This document shows positions 1 to 9,549 of a stretch of DNA of 9,843 nt, in pieces. The position numbers and the translations under genes were made by a program. The first letter of the stretch is position 1. Each line of letters starts with the position of its first letter. Source of the DNA: NAT127 sp041655035 (GTDB lineage: Bacteria; Pseudomonadota; Gammaproteobacteria; Pseudomonadales; Porticoccaceae); assembly GCA_041655035.1 (NCBI GenBank), contig JBAZCN010000126.1, forward strand, positions 1 through 9,843. The letters are read 5' to 3'. The notes under the pieces are model-generated. The model was given only the letters and a program-made list of their open reading frames with translations. It was not told where the DNA came from and made no database searches.

Positions 1-1
1 C

Positions 2-154
2 AGCCTGATCGGCGAGTACGAGGCGGTCAAATCCGGCCACGGTCTCAACAACGCCCTGCTGCGCACCTTGCTGGCGGATACCGATAGCTGGGAAATGGTG
101 ACCTTTGAAGATGAAGCCGAGAATGCCCCCATTTCCTACATGCAGCCCGCCTGA
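2..154 (+). CDS. lpxC: UDP-3-O-acyl-N-acetylglucosamine deacetylase, C-terminal end (partial)
   Basis: Only the last 50 codons are present; the start lies left of the window. LpxC is the cytoplasmic zinc deacetylase that commits UDP-3-O-acyl-GlcNAc to lipid A synthesis. The visible tail reads SLIGEYEAVKSGHGLNNALL, then a WEMVTFEDE stretch and an APISYMQPA terminus. It closely resembles the end of gammaproteobacterial LpxC, where the KSGHxLNN segment supplies a conserved late histidine of the active site. The following M23-secA-argJ-mutT order is the usual neighbourhood of lpxC after ftsZ in pseudomonad-like genomes, which supports the call. The reading frame ends at a TGA at 152-154. Nothing suggests truncation of the protein's own C-terminus. 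Confidence 0.93.
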   Translation, partial: SLIGEYEAVKSGHGLNNALLRTLLADTDSWEMVTFEDEAENAPISYMQPA

Positions 155-203
155 TGATGGCCGGTCGCCGCCGATGACCGGGCGAGGCGCGCGCGATCCA
201 CTG

Positions 204-225
204 GCGGCCCCCGCCTGCGGGCCGC
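204..225 (+). other. GC-rich inverted repeat between lpxC and the M23 gene
   Basis: GCGGCCC at 204-210 and GGGCCGC at 219-225 are perfect 7-bp inverted arms around an 8-nt loop. The repeat sits in the 117-bp gap between lpxC and the peptidase gene. No run of T follows, so it is not a convincing intrinsic terminator. It could attenuate readthrough or protect an mRNA end, or be chance in GC-rich DNA. Confidence 0.3.
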
Positions 226-271
226 TGACCGGCGACGCGGACAGCGGGCGCCGCGTCGAGAGAGGCCGGGC

Positions 272-1204
272 GTGAGGATCGTCTTCGTCAGCAACCGCAA
301 GGGCGAGGAGCGCAGCCGCACCCTGACCATCAACGGCTGGGCCAAGGTGCTGCTGTCGCTGTGCGTGCTGGGCCTGCCGGTCAGCGCCGGCATACTTCTC
401 GGTGTCCAACTGGGTGCCAGCGGCTTTGGCCTGTTGCTCGAAGATACCGTCGACAGCCTCAAGGCGGAGCTGGCCGAGCAGCGCCAGGCCGTCGCCAGGG
501 GGCGTGAGGAGGCCCGCCAGCAGGTCGAAGCCCTGGCCCTCAAGCTGGCCCAGATGCAGGCCCGCCTGGTGCGCCTCGATGCCCTGGGCGAGCGGCTGAC
601 GGCCATGGCCGGATTTGATGACGGCGAGTTCGACTTCAGCACTTCGCCGGCGATGGGCGGCCCCGACAGCGACGACAGCGAGGCCCTCGACAGCGCGGAC
701 CTGCAGCGTCTGTTCCAGGAGCTGGATGCCCGGATCGAAAGCCGCGAGCAGCAACTCGGCATTCTCGAATCACTGCTGGCCGACCGCCACCTGCGCGAGC
801 AGAGCACGGTCTCGGGTCGCCCGGTGGCGACAGGCTGGGTTTCCTCCGCCTTCGGCTATCGCACCGACCCTTTCACCGGCCGCAGAACCTGGCACAACGG
901 TGTCGATTTTCCCGGCAAGCCGGGCACCGAAGTGGTGGCGGTGGCTTCCGGCGTCGTCACCTGGTCGGGAAAATACCAGGGCTATGGCAACCTGGTGGAG
1001 ATCAACCACGGTGAAGGCTTTATCACCCGCTATGCCCATAACGAAGACAACAAGGTCAAGATGGGCGAGCTGGTGGAAAAGGGCCAGGTGATCGCCGCGA
1101 TGGGCAGCACCGGGCGCTCCACCGGCACCCATGTCCACTTCGAAGTCTACAAGAACGGTCGCGCCGTCGACCCGTCCACCTATATCCAGAGCACCCTGCG
1201 CTAG
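272..1204 (+). CDS. Membrane-anchored M23 (LytM) family metallopeptidase with coiled coil
   Basis: This is a predicted murein endopeptidase of 310 residues that cleaves peptide cross-links in the periplasm. Residues 1-24 are basic and cytoplasmic, about 25-48 form one membrane anchor, and 57-112 and 140-175 look like coiled coil. The LytM domain fills about 185-310. Zinc and catalytic residues are intact: H208 and D212 (HxxxD), H256, and H287/H289 (HxH), so it should be active rather than a degenerate EnvC- or NlpD-like activator. The GTG start at 272 has a GAGG at 262-265 six bases upstream and places the anchor at the N-terminus. It lies between lpxC and secA, as the M23 gene does in pseudomonads; the exact substrate and septal role are inferred. 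Confidence 0.9.
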   Translation: MRIVFVSNRKGEERSRTLTINGWAKVLLSLCVLGLPVSAGILLGVQLGASGFGLLLEDTVDSLKAELAEQRQAVARGREEARQQVEALALKLAQMQARLVRLDALGERLTAMAGFDDGEFDFSTSPAMGGPDSDDSEALDSADLQRLFQELDARIESREQQLGILESLLADRHLREQSTVSGRPVATGWVSSAFGYRTDPFTGRRTWHNGVDFPGKPGTEVVAVASGVVTWSGKYQGYGNLVEINHGEGFITRYAHNEDNKVKMGELVEKGQVIAAMGSTGRSTGTHVHFEVYKNGRAVDPSTYIQSTLR

Positions 1205-1282
1205 CCTCCCGCCGAGCACGCCATGCGCTCCTGTTCGGGCGCACCGATTCCATTTTTCTCTGTCGCCAGTCAATGTCTTTTA

Positions 1283-1287
1283 AAGGG
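1283..1287 (+). promoter_or_regulatory. Ribosome binding site deciding the secA start
   Basis: AAGGG lies six bases before the ATG at 1294. The earlier in-frame ATG at 1273 has no such site and would add seven residues not expected in SecA. Starting at 1294 puts the Walker A lysine at residue 108, the same number as in E. coli SecA. Confidence 0.65.
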
Positions 1288-1293
1288 CCTCCC

Positions 1294-4059
<2,766 letters not shown>

Positions 4060-4201
4060 CGCTCTCGCTTGTCAGGGTTCATGCAGCCGGGAGCCTGGCC
4101 GCTGGTGCGCGCTCCCTGTAACGGGGACCCGTGGCGTGAAGGGAGTGGCGGCGCGCAACCAGCCAACACAGCAAGACAATGATACCTTGAGGAACCACCA
4201 G

Positions 4202-5410
4202 ATGCCCGTCGGCAAAGATACCTTCCCCTTTATGCACCCCGTCAGGGGTTTCCGCCTTGGCACTGCCGCGGCGGGGATCAAAAAACCGGGCCGCCGGGAT
4301 CTGGTGGTGATGGCGTTCGACGACTCCGCCAGCGTTGCCGCCAGCTTCACCCGCAATGCCTTCTGTGCCGCGCCGGTGCAGGTGGCAAAACAGCATCTTG
4401 CCGGTCAGCGTCTGCGCTGTCTGGTGACCAACACCGGCAATGCCAATGCCGGTACCGGCCAACGGGGGCTCGATGATGCCCGCCGTATCTGTGAGGTACT
4501 CGCCGACATCGCCGGCTGTGACGCCCGCCAGATTCTGCCGTTCTCGACTGGCGTGATCGGTGAGCCGCTGCCGGTGGACAAGATCGTGGCGGCGCTGCCG
4601 GCGGCGCTGGCCAACTGTGCTGAAAGTGGCTGGGCCGATGCCGGTGTCGGGATCATGACCACCGATACCCGCCCCAAGGGCGCCAGCCTCCAGATCGAGC
4701 TGGATGGTGTGGTCGTGGCCATCACCGGTATCGCCAAGGGCGCCGGGATGATCAGGCCCGACATGGCGACCATGCTCGGCTACCTGGCCACCGATGCCGC
4801 CGTCGCTCCGGAGTTGTTGCAGGCGATGTTGACGGCGGCGGTGAATCGCTCCTTCAACCGCATCACCATCGACGGCGATACCTCCACCAACGATGCCGTC
4901 ACCCTGGTGGCTACCGGCCACAGCGGCGCAACCGTCGACGCCGGCAACCGGGAAGCATTCCAGTCTGCCCTCGACCGGGTCTGCCGCGAGCTGGCCCAGG
5001 GCATAGTTCGCGACGGCGAGGGCGCGACCAAATTCGTCACCGTGTCGGTCGACGGCGGCCGCGACAGCGAGGAGTGCCTGGCGGTCGCCTACACCGTGGC
5101 GGAATCGCCGCTGGTGAAAACCGCCCTGTTTGCCTCCGATCCCAATTGGGGCCGCATCCTCGCCGCGATCGGCCGTGCCGGAGTGACCGATCTCGATGTC
5201 AACCGGGTGTCGGTCAGCCTCGGCGACGTTTTGATCGCCGATCGCGGGGGGCGCGCCGCCAGCTATACCGAAGCGGCGGGACAGGCGGCGATGGATCAGG
5301 AGGAGATCACCATCCGCATCGAACTCGGCAGGGGTGACGCCAGTGAGACGGTGTGGACCACCGACCTATCCCACGAGTATGTGACCATCAATGCCGAGTA
5401 CAGAACCTGA
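4202..5410 (+). CDS. argJ: Bifunctional ornithine acetyltransferase / N-acetylglutamate synthase
   Basis: ArgJ moves the acetyl group of N-acetylornithine to glutamate in the cyclic arginine pathway, and bifunctional forms also acetylate glutamate from acetyl-CoA. The protein has 402 residues, the normal length. Seen: the N-terminal GxxxGIKKPGRRDL segment, NTGNANAGTG (77-86), STGVIGEPLP (115-124), KGAGMI (179-184), and the self-cleavage site ATML with A189/T190, T190 being the nucleophile of the beta chain. Then come GDTSTNDAV (225-233), DPNWGRI (313-319) and the conserved C-terminus ending HEYVTINAEYRT. The ATG at 4202 has TGAGGA at 4188-4193 eight bases upstream; open frame further upstream overlaps secA and is not expected to be translated. 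Whether it can use acetyl-CoA cannot be told from the sequence. Confidence 0.97.
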   Translation: MPVGKDTFPFMHPVRGFRLGTAAAGIKKPGRRDLVVMAFDDSASVAASFTRNAFCAAPVQVAKQHLAGQRLRCLVTNTGNANAGTGQRGLDDARRICEVLADIAGCDARQILPFSTGVIGEPLPVDKIVAALPAALANCAESGWADAGVGIMTTDTRPKGASLQIELDGVVVAITGIAKGAGMIRPDMATMLGYLATDAAVAPELLQAMLTAAVNRSFNRITIDGDTSTNDAVTLVATGHSGATVDAGNREAFQSALDRVCRELAQGIVRDGEGATKFVTVSVDGGRDSEECLAVAYTVAESPLVKTALFASDPNWGRILAAIGRAGVTDLDVNRVSVSLGDVLIADRGGRAASYTEAAGQAAMDQEEITIRIELGRGDASETVWTTDLSHEYVTINAEYRT

Positions 5411-5494
5411 CCGGCGGGCGGCGGCCGATGGCGGCCTGGCCGCTCCCCGCATTCCAGATCCAAGGCCAGATATCAAGAAATCGGGATGGGGCTG

Positions 5495-5908
5495 ATGAAA
5501 GAAGTCCATGTCGTGGCAGGAGTCATTCGCAGCCCTGACCGGGAGCGCATTCTCATCGCCAGGAGGCCCGACCACCTCCACCAGGGCGGGCTCTGGGAAT
5601 TCCCCGGGGGCAAGGTTCAGGACGGCGAACAGCCGCGCAGCGCGCTCGCCCGCGAACTGGCGGAGGAACTGGCCATCGAGGTGATGGTTGCGGAACCATT
5701 TCTCGAAGTCCGCCACCAGTACCCGGACAAGGCCGTGCTGCTCGACATCTGGCAGATTCTCGCGTTTTCCGGCACTCCCGTCGGCAACGAGGGGCAGCGG
5801 GTGCTGTGGGTGGCGATCGAGGAGCTCGGCCATTTCGATTTTCCCGCCGCCAACCAACCCATCCTGGAAGCCTTGGCGCAGCAGGCCCGGGAGGCACGCG
5901 GCGGGTAG
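5495..5908 (+). CDS. mutT: 8-oxo-dGTP diphosphatase MutT (Nudix hydrolase)
   Basis: MutT hydrolyses 8-oxo-dGTP to the monophosphate and prevents A:T to C:G transversions. The 137-residue product starts MKEVHVVAGVIR, matching E. coli MutT (MKKLQIAVGIIR), so the ATG at 5495 is preferred. An ATG at 5486 would add three residues, and neither has a strong ribosome site. WEFPGGK (35-41) leads into the Nudix box G39-x5-E45-x7-R53-E54-L-A-E57-E58, giving all the metal-binding glutamates. The box glycine near its end is alanine (A60), a mild change. The C-terminal part carries FDFPAANQPIL, like the FPPANEPVI of E. coli MutT. There is no C-terminal ThiE-like domain, unlike the long pseudomonad form. 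The position after secA-argJ supports true MutT rather than another Nudix enzyme. Confidence 0.93.
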   Translation: MKEVHVVAGVIRSPDRERILIARRPDHLHQGGLWEFPGGKVQDGEQPRSALARELAEELAIEVMVAEPFLEVRHQYPDKAVLLDIWQILAFSGTPVGNEGQRVLWVAIEELGHFDFPAANQPILEALAQQAREARGG

Positions 5909-5956
5909 ACTCTGGCACAGGGGCCAATTTCTCAGAGGCTAAAGTCACCGGGGCTA

Positions 5957-5986
5957 TTGGCAATGGCTGCCGAACCGGGTTATATT
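5957..5986 (+). promoter_or_regulatory. Candidate sigma-70 promoter for the Rpn-like pseudogene
   Basis: TTGGCA at 5957-5962 (5 of 6 to TTGACA) and TATATT at 5981-5986 (5 of 6 to TATAAT) are 18 bases apart. Transcription would begin near 5993, about 16-25 bases before the ATGs at 6009 and 6018. The boxes are AT-rich against GC-rich surroundings, which makes them stand out. They are read by eye only. Confidence 0.5.
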
Positions 5987-6008
5987 CCTTCCCACTTCAC
6001 TGTCACGG

Positions 6009-6511
6009 ATGACGGTCATGCCCCACGACAACAGCGACAAACTGCTTTCCCATCCCGAAATGATTCGCGACCTGTTGACCGGCTCTGTCCGCGAGGCGCG
6101 GGTATCGCAACTCGATTTTCACACCCTCGAAAAAGTCGGCGGCAGCTACGTGAGCGACGAGCTCCGGGATCGCGGGGACGATGTCATCTGGCGCCTGCGT
6201 TGGGGTGGCAGCCATCTCTACATCTACCTGCTGCTGGATGAAGGGGCTAGCGTTGACCGGCACCAGCCCCCGAACTGGACGACATCGCTGAACTGCAGGA
6301 ATTGCACGAGGTACAGGACATGTTTGCGGAACGCGCCAAGAACTGGCACAAACGCTGGGAGCGACAGGGCATAGAGCAAGGTATCGGGCGTACCGCAAGG
6401 AACCTGGTCGCCACTACCGGACTGGACGACGCCACCATCGCCCGGGTTACCGGCCTGACGGAAGCGGAGGTTGGCAAGCTCAGCCAGCAGTGGCAGTCAG
6501 GGCAGCAGTGA
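6009..6511 (+). pseudogene. Rpn/YhgA-like PD-(D/E)XK nuclease, internally deleted and frameshifted
   Basis: The intact family (recombination-promoting nucleases, once called Transposase_31/YhgA) is usually about 250-330 residues. Here the N-terminal part, from the ATG at 6009 or 6018, has HDNSDKLL, SHPEMIRDLLTG, LEKVGGSYVSDELRDR and DDVIWRLRW, all typical of the family. It runs to LYIYLLLDEGASVDR at about 6259. The expected middle (roughly 150 residues or more) is missing. The C-terminal part continues in another frame from about 6257 to the stop at 6511: ELDDIAELQELHEVQDMFAER, then KRWERQGIEQGIGRT and a helix-turn-helix-like tail. The E-x-Q/K active-site position, usually LLLEFQS, reads LLLDEGAS, so the nuclease site is also lost. 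Either half might still be translated, but no active nuclease is expected. Confidence 0.8.
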
Positions 6512-6630
6512 AAGTGGAGGAGCGGCAGTTTTCCCGGCGGCATGGAGAACGGCGCACGTTCGCCGCTGCGTCGGCGGCATCCGGGCCCAAGCTGGTCGAG
6601 GGCTGACCACGATGCGAGAGCAAGCGCGTC

Positions 6631-6660
6631 TTGAGAGCAACCCGGCCAGCCATGGATAAA
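6631..6660 (+). promoter_or_regulatory. Possible promoter of the minor pilin operon
   Basis: TTGAGA at 6631-6636 (5 of 6 to the -35 consensus) and GATAAA at 6655-6660 (4 of 6 to the -10 consensus) are spaced by 18 bases. The site is upstream of the first pilin gene and leaves a leader of about 55 bases. I find no clear sigma-54 site. The match is modest. Confidence 0.3.
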
Positions 6661-6673
6661 TGGTCGGACGGAT

Positions 6674-6700
6674 GCCACCAGGATTTCCAGCCAGGGTGGC
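6674..6700 (+). other. Inverted repeat just upstream of the fimT ribosome site
   Basis: GCCACC (6674-6679) and GGTGGC (6695-6700) can pair around a 15-nt loop, ending four bases before the ribosome site. A leader hairpin could influence initiation; it may also be chance. Confidence 0.25.
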
Positions 6701-6704
6701 GCAC

Positions 6705-6714
6705 AAGGAGGTGA
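6705..6714 (+). promoter_or_regulatory. Near-perfect Shine-Dalgarno for the fimT-like gene
   Basis: AAGGAGGTGA is complementary over its whole length to the 3' end of 16S rRNA and sits seven bases before the GTG at 6722. It fixes this start and predicts efficient initiation despite the GTG codon. Confidence 0.85.
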
Positions 6715-6721
6715 CATAGCT

Positions 6722-7303
6722 GTGAAAATCGTTGAAGCATTGCATATCCCCGGCCGTTGCCGCAGGGACAAATACCGATCGGCGGGCGTCACGCTGACCG
6801 AGTTGCTGGTAGTGGTGGCGATCATCGCCATCGTTGCCGCCGTATCCTTGCCGACGTTTCGCGACAGTCTCCACAAGGCGCGACTCAAGCGCGCCGTCGA
6901 AGACATCCGCGGCCTGATTTTCCAGGCCCGGGTCGAAGGGCCGATCCGCGACAGCAATATGTCCATTGTCATCGATCCTGCAGCCTGGTGCCTCGGATTT
7001 TCCGCGGTGCCCGGCTGTGACTGCAGGATCGAGACCGGCGCCGGGGCTTGCGTCATCGAAGTTGCCGGCGAGCAGATCACGCAGCGGGTTTCGGGGGCGG
7101 CCTTTCCCGGCGTCGCCATCACCTCCAGCTTTCCCGGCAATACCACCACCATCAACCGCCTGCGCGGCACCCTCAGCCCGGCGGGCAAGATCACCGTTGT
7201 CAGCGGCGCCTGGAAGGTGGATGTCCGCGTCAGCCTTTATGGCCGGTTGCGCGTCTGCACCCCCGAAGATGCCGGCCCGATAGCGGGCTACGGCCGCTGC
7301 TGA
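6722..7303 (+). CDS. fimT: GspH/FimT-family minor pseudopilin
   Basis: This 193-residue class III prepilin is probably a minor subunit of a type IV pilus. The leader is residues 1-22, ending in G22; mature residue 1 is V23 and the required glutamate at +5 is E27. The hydrophobic helix spans about 23-46. A beta-rich domain follows, with cysteines at 90, 99, 101, 110, 179 and 193. The C-terminus has GRLR (174-177), then a cysteine, and ends GYGRC, resembling FimT proteins whose GRxR tail binds DNA during natural transformation (shown for Legionella FimT). The GTG start is fixed by the strong ribosome site. It is the first gene of a four-gene pilin run. GspH of a type II secretion system is the alternative, but the PilW/PilX-like neighbours and the tail favour FimT. 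Confidence 0.85.
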   Translation: MKIVEALHIPGRCRRDKYRSAGVTLTELLVVVAIIAIVAAVSLPTFRDSLHKARLKRAVEDIRGLIFQARVEGPIRDSNMSIVIDPAAWCLGFSAVPGCDCRIETGAGACVIEVAGEQITQRVSGAAFPGVAITSSFPGNTTTINRLRGTLSPAGKITVVSGAWKVDVRVSLYGRLRVCTPEDAGPIAGYGRC

Positions 7304-7398
7304 GCCGTCCGCGGCGACAGGGCGACCGACGGCATGCCAGCGCAAGGAACAGCAGGGCGATGGAACAGGGGGGCAACGGAATGACAGGAGGCGTGTCG

Positions 7399-8277
7399 AT
7401 GGCCAGGAAGACCGTTGCCGCGATGATTGCCGGCCAGCGAGTCGATCAGCGCGGCATCACGTTGGTGGAGTTGATGATCGGCACTACCGTCAGCCTGATC
7501 CTGCTGGCGGGTATCATCGGCGTGATGCTGCGCTTCACCGTGAGTGGCGGGGAGTTGGTGCAGGCCTCCAGGCTCAGTCAGCAGTTGCGTGCCGCACTGG
7601 CGGTGATGACCCGTGATCTGCAACGGGCCGGCTATACCTCCTGGGAGGGCGCCTGGCCGGCCGACGCCAGCGGACAGCTCGGCGACGCCAATGGCGATGG
7701 CGCCGTCGATATTCTCGATTTCTACCAGGCCGCGTTACCTCGCATCAACGATTTCGGGCCGGTGCGGCTGTTGTCTTTTGCGACGCCTGGCGATGCCGCG
7801 TCGGGCGCGGCCGAATGCAGCGCGGACTGTGACTGCATCCTGTACAGCTACGACCTGAACCGCAACGGCCAGCTCGATCCCGGGGGTGGGAGTTTCGAGC
7901 TCCTCGGCTTTCGCTGGCACCGCGGCGCAGTGGAAATGCGCACTGCCGGGGAGCGCCATGAATGCACCTCGGGCACATGGCAGGACATGACCGATGGCGT
8001 GGTGGAGGTCACCCGCCTCGGCTTCAGCCTCGAATACGTCGACGCCGCCGACGCCGGTGACGCCACGGTATACCCCATCGTCGACGGCGAGGTGGGCGGC
8101 CCCGGCAAAACCTGTATCCCGGGCGCCGGCGCCATCGCCGACAACAAATGCCTGTGGCGGCGCAAGGTCGCTATCGATGTCGAAGGTCGTCTGGCCTCGG
8201 ACCACGCCGTCACCCTCGGACTGACCTCAGCCGTGAAGCTCAAGAATGACCACTTCCAGATACAAGCGCCGCCCTGA
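7399..8277 (+). CDS. pilW: PilW-like minor pilin with calcium-loop motif
   Basis: This 292-residue prepilin is a probable T4P tip/priming complex subunit. After a 19-residue leader ending in G19, the mature N-terminus ITLVELMIG has E24 at +5, then a hydrophobic helix. VMTRDLQRAGY at about 68-78 is typical of PilW. Further on, CDCILYSYDLNRNG and ELLGFRWHRGAVEMR match the usual PilW core. D96-D107 reads DANGDGAVDILD, a complete 12-residue EF-hand/dockerin-type loop, and a weaker partial one starts at D152. ATG 7399 is chosen because AGGAGG at 7386-7391 lies seven bases upstream; ATGs at 7360 and 7381 have no good site, and ATG 7423 would give an 11-residue leader but has none either. The 3' end overlaps the next gene by 32 bases. 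Confidence 0.85.
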   Translation: MARKTVAAMIAGQRVDQRGITLVELMIGTTVSLILLAGIIGVMLRFTVSGGELVQASRLSQQLRAALAVMTRDLQRAGYTSWEGAWPADASGQLGDANGDGAVDILDFYQAALPRINDFGPVRLLSFATPGDAASGAAECSADCDCILYSYDLNRNGQLDPGGGSFELLGFRWHRGAVEMRTAGERHECTSGTWQDMTDGVVEVTRLGFSLEYVDAADAGDATVYPIVDGEVGGPGKTCIPGAGAIADNKCLWRRKVAIDVEGRLASDHAVTLGLTSAVKLKNDHFQIQAPP

Positions 8278-9547
8278 CGGCGGTATTGCGCCGTCGGCCG
8301 GAACCCGTGGCTGGCTCGCGCCGAGGCGGGGCGCCGGTGGCGCACAGCGCGGTCTGGTGATCCTCGTCATCACCGTCAGCCTGCTGGTGACAGCATCTCT
8401 CGCCACCCTGATGGTGGCGCGAGTCGGGTTGTTCGAGCAGAAATTCTCCGGTGTCGACATGCGCGACAAGGAAGTGTACGCCGCCGCCATGGGCGGCCTG
8501 GAGCACGGCCTGTCCTGGCTGCGAGAGAATGTCACCACTCTCGACTTCCGGGGCGGGAGGGCCGATGGTCTCGGCGGCGCCGATACCGCCCCCGGCTACC
8601 GTACCCAGCTTACTGCCGATGGCTATGACCACCACATCACCTATACCCTGAAAACTCCTGCCAACCCGGACAAGGCGGCGATGCCCGCCATTGTCGAAGT
8701 GAGGTCGCGGGCCGTTGCCCTCAACGATTCACAGGTCCGCAAAAGCGTCGCCACTGACGTCATGATCGGCCGGGTCATCAACCCCTTTGCCGGCACGCCG
8801 GCGGAAGGCCCGCTGATCTTCACCGGGCCGGCGCTGATGATCGAGGGCTGCGTCACCGGGGGCGGCAGAGGCAATCCGGCGCTATACCCGGGCATGGGGC
8901 ACGCCATGGGGACCACCAGCGGGATCGCCGGCGCCGGGCCGACTGCCCAAGCCATCGAAGGCTGCCTTGCCAGCGGCGTCGTGCGGCAGTGCGCGGAGGG
9001 TGTGGCGGCCCACCAGTGCCCGCTCCTTGCACCGACAGCCAAGGTTGCGCTGGACCCGCGAGCCGACAACCTCTGGTCGGCGATTTTTGCCGAAGGCTTC
9101 ACTCCGCAGCATCTGAGGCTTCTATCCCAGGACGAAACCGCTTCGGCGGTGGTGCTCCACGTCGACGGCGGCTACCCCCACACCGCTGGTCAGCCCGGCT
9201 GGTCCGGCGGCGACTGGCACGCCTCCGCCGGCACCCCGGAGCGCCCGGTGATCCTCTACTTCGATGCCTCCGCGGGGTGCCCGGCGATAGCCGCCGGGGT
9301 CACTGTCCACGGGCTCGTCTACTACCCGCCAGGCTGCGGTGAGAAGGGTGTCATCCGGGGCAGTGTGCACGGCACCGTCGCCATCGCCGGCAATCTGCTC
9401 GACCTCGGCGAGAGCGCCCGGATTTTCGGCAGGACACTGGATTTCAGCCACCTGGGCGGCCTCGGCGGTGGCACCAGAATTCATCCGGGGCTATCCAAGG
9501 ACCTGATCCGCTTTGCGGCGATACCCGGCTCGTGGCGGGATTTTTGA
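8246..9547 (+). CDS. pilX: PilX-like minor pilin/pseudopilin, enlarged
   Basis: The 433-residue protein has a PilX N-terminal module: a basic 36-residue leader ending QRG36, a hydrophobic helix LVILVITVSLLVTASLATLM, then EQKFSG, MRDKEVYAAAMGGLEHGLSWL (about 72-92), like the EKMAGN...RDRxxAFQAAEAAL segment of PilX. As in many PilX/GspK proteins there is no glutamate at +5 (V41). It is more than twice the usual 170-200 residues: from about 173 a second, glycine-rich region with six or more cysteines ends in repeated VHG/YY-V-GN turns that look like stacked beta strands. ATG 8246 is the only ATG, GTG or TTG between the in-frame TGA at 8234 and the cleavage site, so the overlap with pilW is real. 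Translation is probably coupled. Confidence 0.8.
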   Translation: MTTSRYKRRPDGGIAPSAGTRGWLAPRRGAGGAQRGLVILVITVSLLVTASLATLMVARVGLFEQKFSGVDMRDKEVYAAAMGGLEHGLSWLRENVTTLDFRGGRADGLGGADTAPGYRTQLTADGYDHHITYTLKTPANPDKAAMPAIVEVRSRAVALNDSQVRKSVATDVMIGRVINPFAGTPAEGPLIFTGPALMIEGCVTGGGRGNPALYPGMGHAMGTTSGIAGAGPTAQAIEGCLASGVVRQCAEGVAAHQCPLLAPTAKVALDPRADNLWSAIFAEGFTPQHLRLLSQDETASAVVLHVDGGYPHTAGQPGWSGGDWHASAGTPERPVILYFDASAGCPAIAAGVTVHGLVYYPPGCGEKGVIRGSVHGTVAIAGNLLDLGESARIFGRTLDFSHLGGLGGGTRIHPGLSKDLIRFAAIPGSWRDF

Positions 9548-9549
9548 TC

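Larger units (their letters stand above)
6512..6721. other. Intergenic stretch before the pilin operon
   Basis: I see no gene here. Together with the pseudogene, 5909-6721 holds no intact reading frame. The right part carries a possible promoter, an inverted repeat and a very strong ribosome site, described separately. Confidence 0.6.

Noticed and set aside
1273..1293. Seven extra N-terminal codons on SecA from an ATG at 1273
   Set aside because: No ribosome site precedes 1273, while 1294 has one and restores the E. coli residue numbering of Walker A.
4089..4116. GGGAGC/GCTCCC inverted repeat between secA and argJ as a terminator
   Set aside because: Only 6 bp around a 16-nt loop and no T run; not convincing in this base composition.
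7048..7398. Upstream extension of the pilW frame into fimT
   Set aside because: The extended N-terminus is out-of-frame fimT sequence and would bury the prepilin leader; AGGAGG before 7399 fixes the start.
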